This document shows positions 4,786-5,716 of a stretch of DNA of 5,716 nucleotides, piece after piece. Within the stretch, counting starts at the first letter, position 1. Each line of letters starts with the position of its first letter. Where the stretch lies: the NCBI GenBank assembly GCA_021799555.1, contig JAJZAG010000249.1:1-5716 (forward strand), in the 5' to 3' direction. Made by a program: the position numbers and the translations under genes. A model generated the notes under the pieces. The model searched no databases. It saw only the letters and a list, made by a program, of their open reading frames with translations, and was not told where the DNA came from. Source of the DNA: Deltaproteobacteria bacterium (GTDB taxonomy: Bacteria; Desulfobacterota; Binatia; Binatales; Binataceae).

Positions 4786-5607
4786 ATGGCGTCATATGAA
4801 ACCGTTATCTACGAAAACGTCGAGGGCAAAATCTGGCGGCTGACGCTCAACCGGCCCGAAAAGCTAAACGCGCTCTCGCAGAAGCTGCTCAAGGAACTCG
4901 AACTCGTCATGGACGAGTACGAAGCAAATCCCGAGGCGAGCGTGCTGATCATCCGCGGCGCCGGCCGCGCGTTCTCGGCCGGTTACGATCTGCAAGGCAC
5001 GCAGCATCCGGGATCGACCTTCACGGTTACCAACGATCGCCTGGGACTCCATAAGACGATCGAACGCTGGCAGCGGTTGTGGGCGCTGCCGAAACCCACG
5101 ATTGCGCAGGTTCACGGATTCTGCCTTGCGGGGGGTACTGAGTTTGTTGGCCACTGCGATATTGTGTTCGCGAGCGAGGACGCGCAATTCGGGCATCCCG
5201 CGGGCCGCTCGCTGGGAATTCTGCCGACGCTTTCGATGTGGCCGGTGCTGATGGGACCGCGCAAGACCAAGGAGTACTTCTTCACGGGCGACTACATGAG
5301 CGCCAAAGAAGCGCTCGAGTGGCACTTGGTAAATCGCGTATATCCCAAAGACAAGCTCGAAGAAGAGACTCTCGCCTACGCGCGGAGGGTCGCGATGGTT
5401 CCGGCGGAGCTGCTGATGCTGCACAAGGCCGCCGTCAATCGCTACCTCGATATCCTTGGGATTCGTGCTGCGGAACAATCGGCGGCCGATATCGACGTGA
5501 TCGCGCATCAGACCGACACGGTGAAGGCATGGATGAAGGCCTCGCGCGAAAAAGGACTGAAGTCGGCGCTGACCGACCGCGACCGTCCCTTCGCGAAAAA
5601 GGGGTAG
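4786..5607 (+). CDS. enoyl-CoA hydratase/isomerase (crotonase) family protein
   Basis: A 273-residue crotonase-fold protein that would act on acyl-CoA thioesters in the cytoplasm. The fold is clear: LTLNRPEKLNAL (19-30), the first oxyanion-hole segment FSAGYDL (63-69) and the second, HGFCLAGGTEF (110-120), then CDIVFASEDAQFGHPAGRSL and the C-terminal helices. Glu119 matches the first catalytic Glu of rat mitochondrial enoyl-CoA hydratase (Glu144). The second (Glu164, in FGxPE) is replaced by Ala139 in FGHPAG, so plain hydratase activity is uncertain; isomerase, hydrolase or other crotonase chemistry is possible. ATG at 4786 is supported by GAGGA eight bases upstream and by the normal N-terminus; a longer in-frame start at 4681 lies inside the hydrolase gene and is unlikely. 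The product of a standard hydratase would be the (S)-isomer, so it should not feed PhaC directly. Confidence 0.92.
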   Translation: MASYETVIYENVEGKIWRLTLNRPEKLNALSQKLLKELELVMDEYEANPEASVLIIRGAGRAFSAGYDLQGTQHPGSTFTVTNDRLGLHKTIERWQRLWALPKPTIAQVHGFCLAGGTEFVGHCDIVFASEDAQFGHPAGRSLGILPTLSMWPVLMGPRKTKEYFFTGDYMSAKEALEWHLVNRVYPKDKLEEETLAYARRVAMVPAELLMLHKAAVNRYLDILGIRAAEQSAADIDVIAHQTDTVKAWMKASREKGLKSALTDRDRPFAKKG

Positions 5608-5716
5608 CCCGGCGGACACGAACGCCGCTTCCGGAACGAACCTGTCCAGCCCGTCCCTGCGTGCGGATGTGAGAGGTATCCGGCGGCGGCTTTCGGCGTC
5701 CGCCCTTGCTGCACTC
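5608..5716. other. downstream region, no gene seen
   Basis: The 109 bases after the crotonase stop hold no supported start. A short stem, CGGCG and CGCCG around an 8-base loop (5610-5627), follows the stop codon closely and could be a weak transcription end, but it lacks a T run. The next gene is outside the window. Confidence 0.4.

Noticed and set aside
4864..5619. A 251-residue frame antisense to the crotonase.
   Set aside because: It is opposite a well-conserved crotonase, has no recognisable domain and no convincing start signal.

Overview
The window is GC-rich DNA (roughly 60% by eye) with short intergenic spaces, clear Shine-Dalgarno sites and some GTG starts. It looks like a chromosomal segment of a free-living, PHA-storing bacterium, probably a soil or freshwater proteobacterium or a related deep lineage such as Desulfobacterota/Binatota. 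That taxonomic guess is inference from style and gene content only. I see no rRNA, tRNA, transposase, CRISPR array or phage gene.

Layout: (1) Positions 1-1398, minus strand: a Crp/Fnr-family regulator (GTG start at 1398) followed after 7 bases by an alpha/beta hydrolase whose 3' end runs off the left edge. (2) 1399-1591: a divergent control region with an AT-rich stretch, two copies of a palindrome of the form TTGTCGC-N4-GCGACAA, and a 9-codon reading frame with a strong ribosome site. (3) 1592-3635, plus strand: a polyhydroxyalkanoate (PHA) locus. It holds a short PhaE-like subunit, a class III-type PhaC synthase overlapping it by 14 bases, then a third copy of the palindrome and a 90-residue phasin-like protein. 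(4) 3636-3935: about 300 bases without a convincing gene, holding one hairpin and a plausible promoter. (5) 3936-5607, plus strand: a second alpha/beta hydrolase and a crotonase-family protein, 25 bases apart. (6) 5608-5716: no gene seen.

How it may work: PhaE and PhaC would form a two-subunit synthase polymerising (R)-3-hydroxyacyl-CoA at the granule surface, and the small phasin-like protein may coat the granule. The hydrolases and the crotonase could belong to ester or fatty-acid turnover, but nothing in the sequence ties them to PHA directly.

The most interesting signal is the palindrome. It occurs twice in the crp/phaE divergent region and once just upstream of the phasin-like gene, with the half-site spacing expected for Crp/Fnr proteins. 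The regulator encoded next to it has a recognition helix unlike E. coli CRP. Together these suggest a local, self-regulated PHA control circuit with its own operator sequence.
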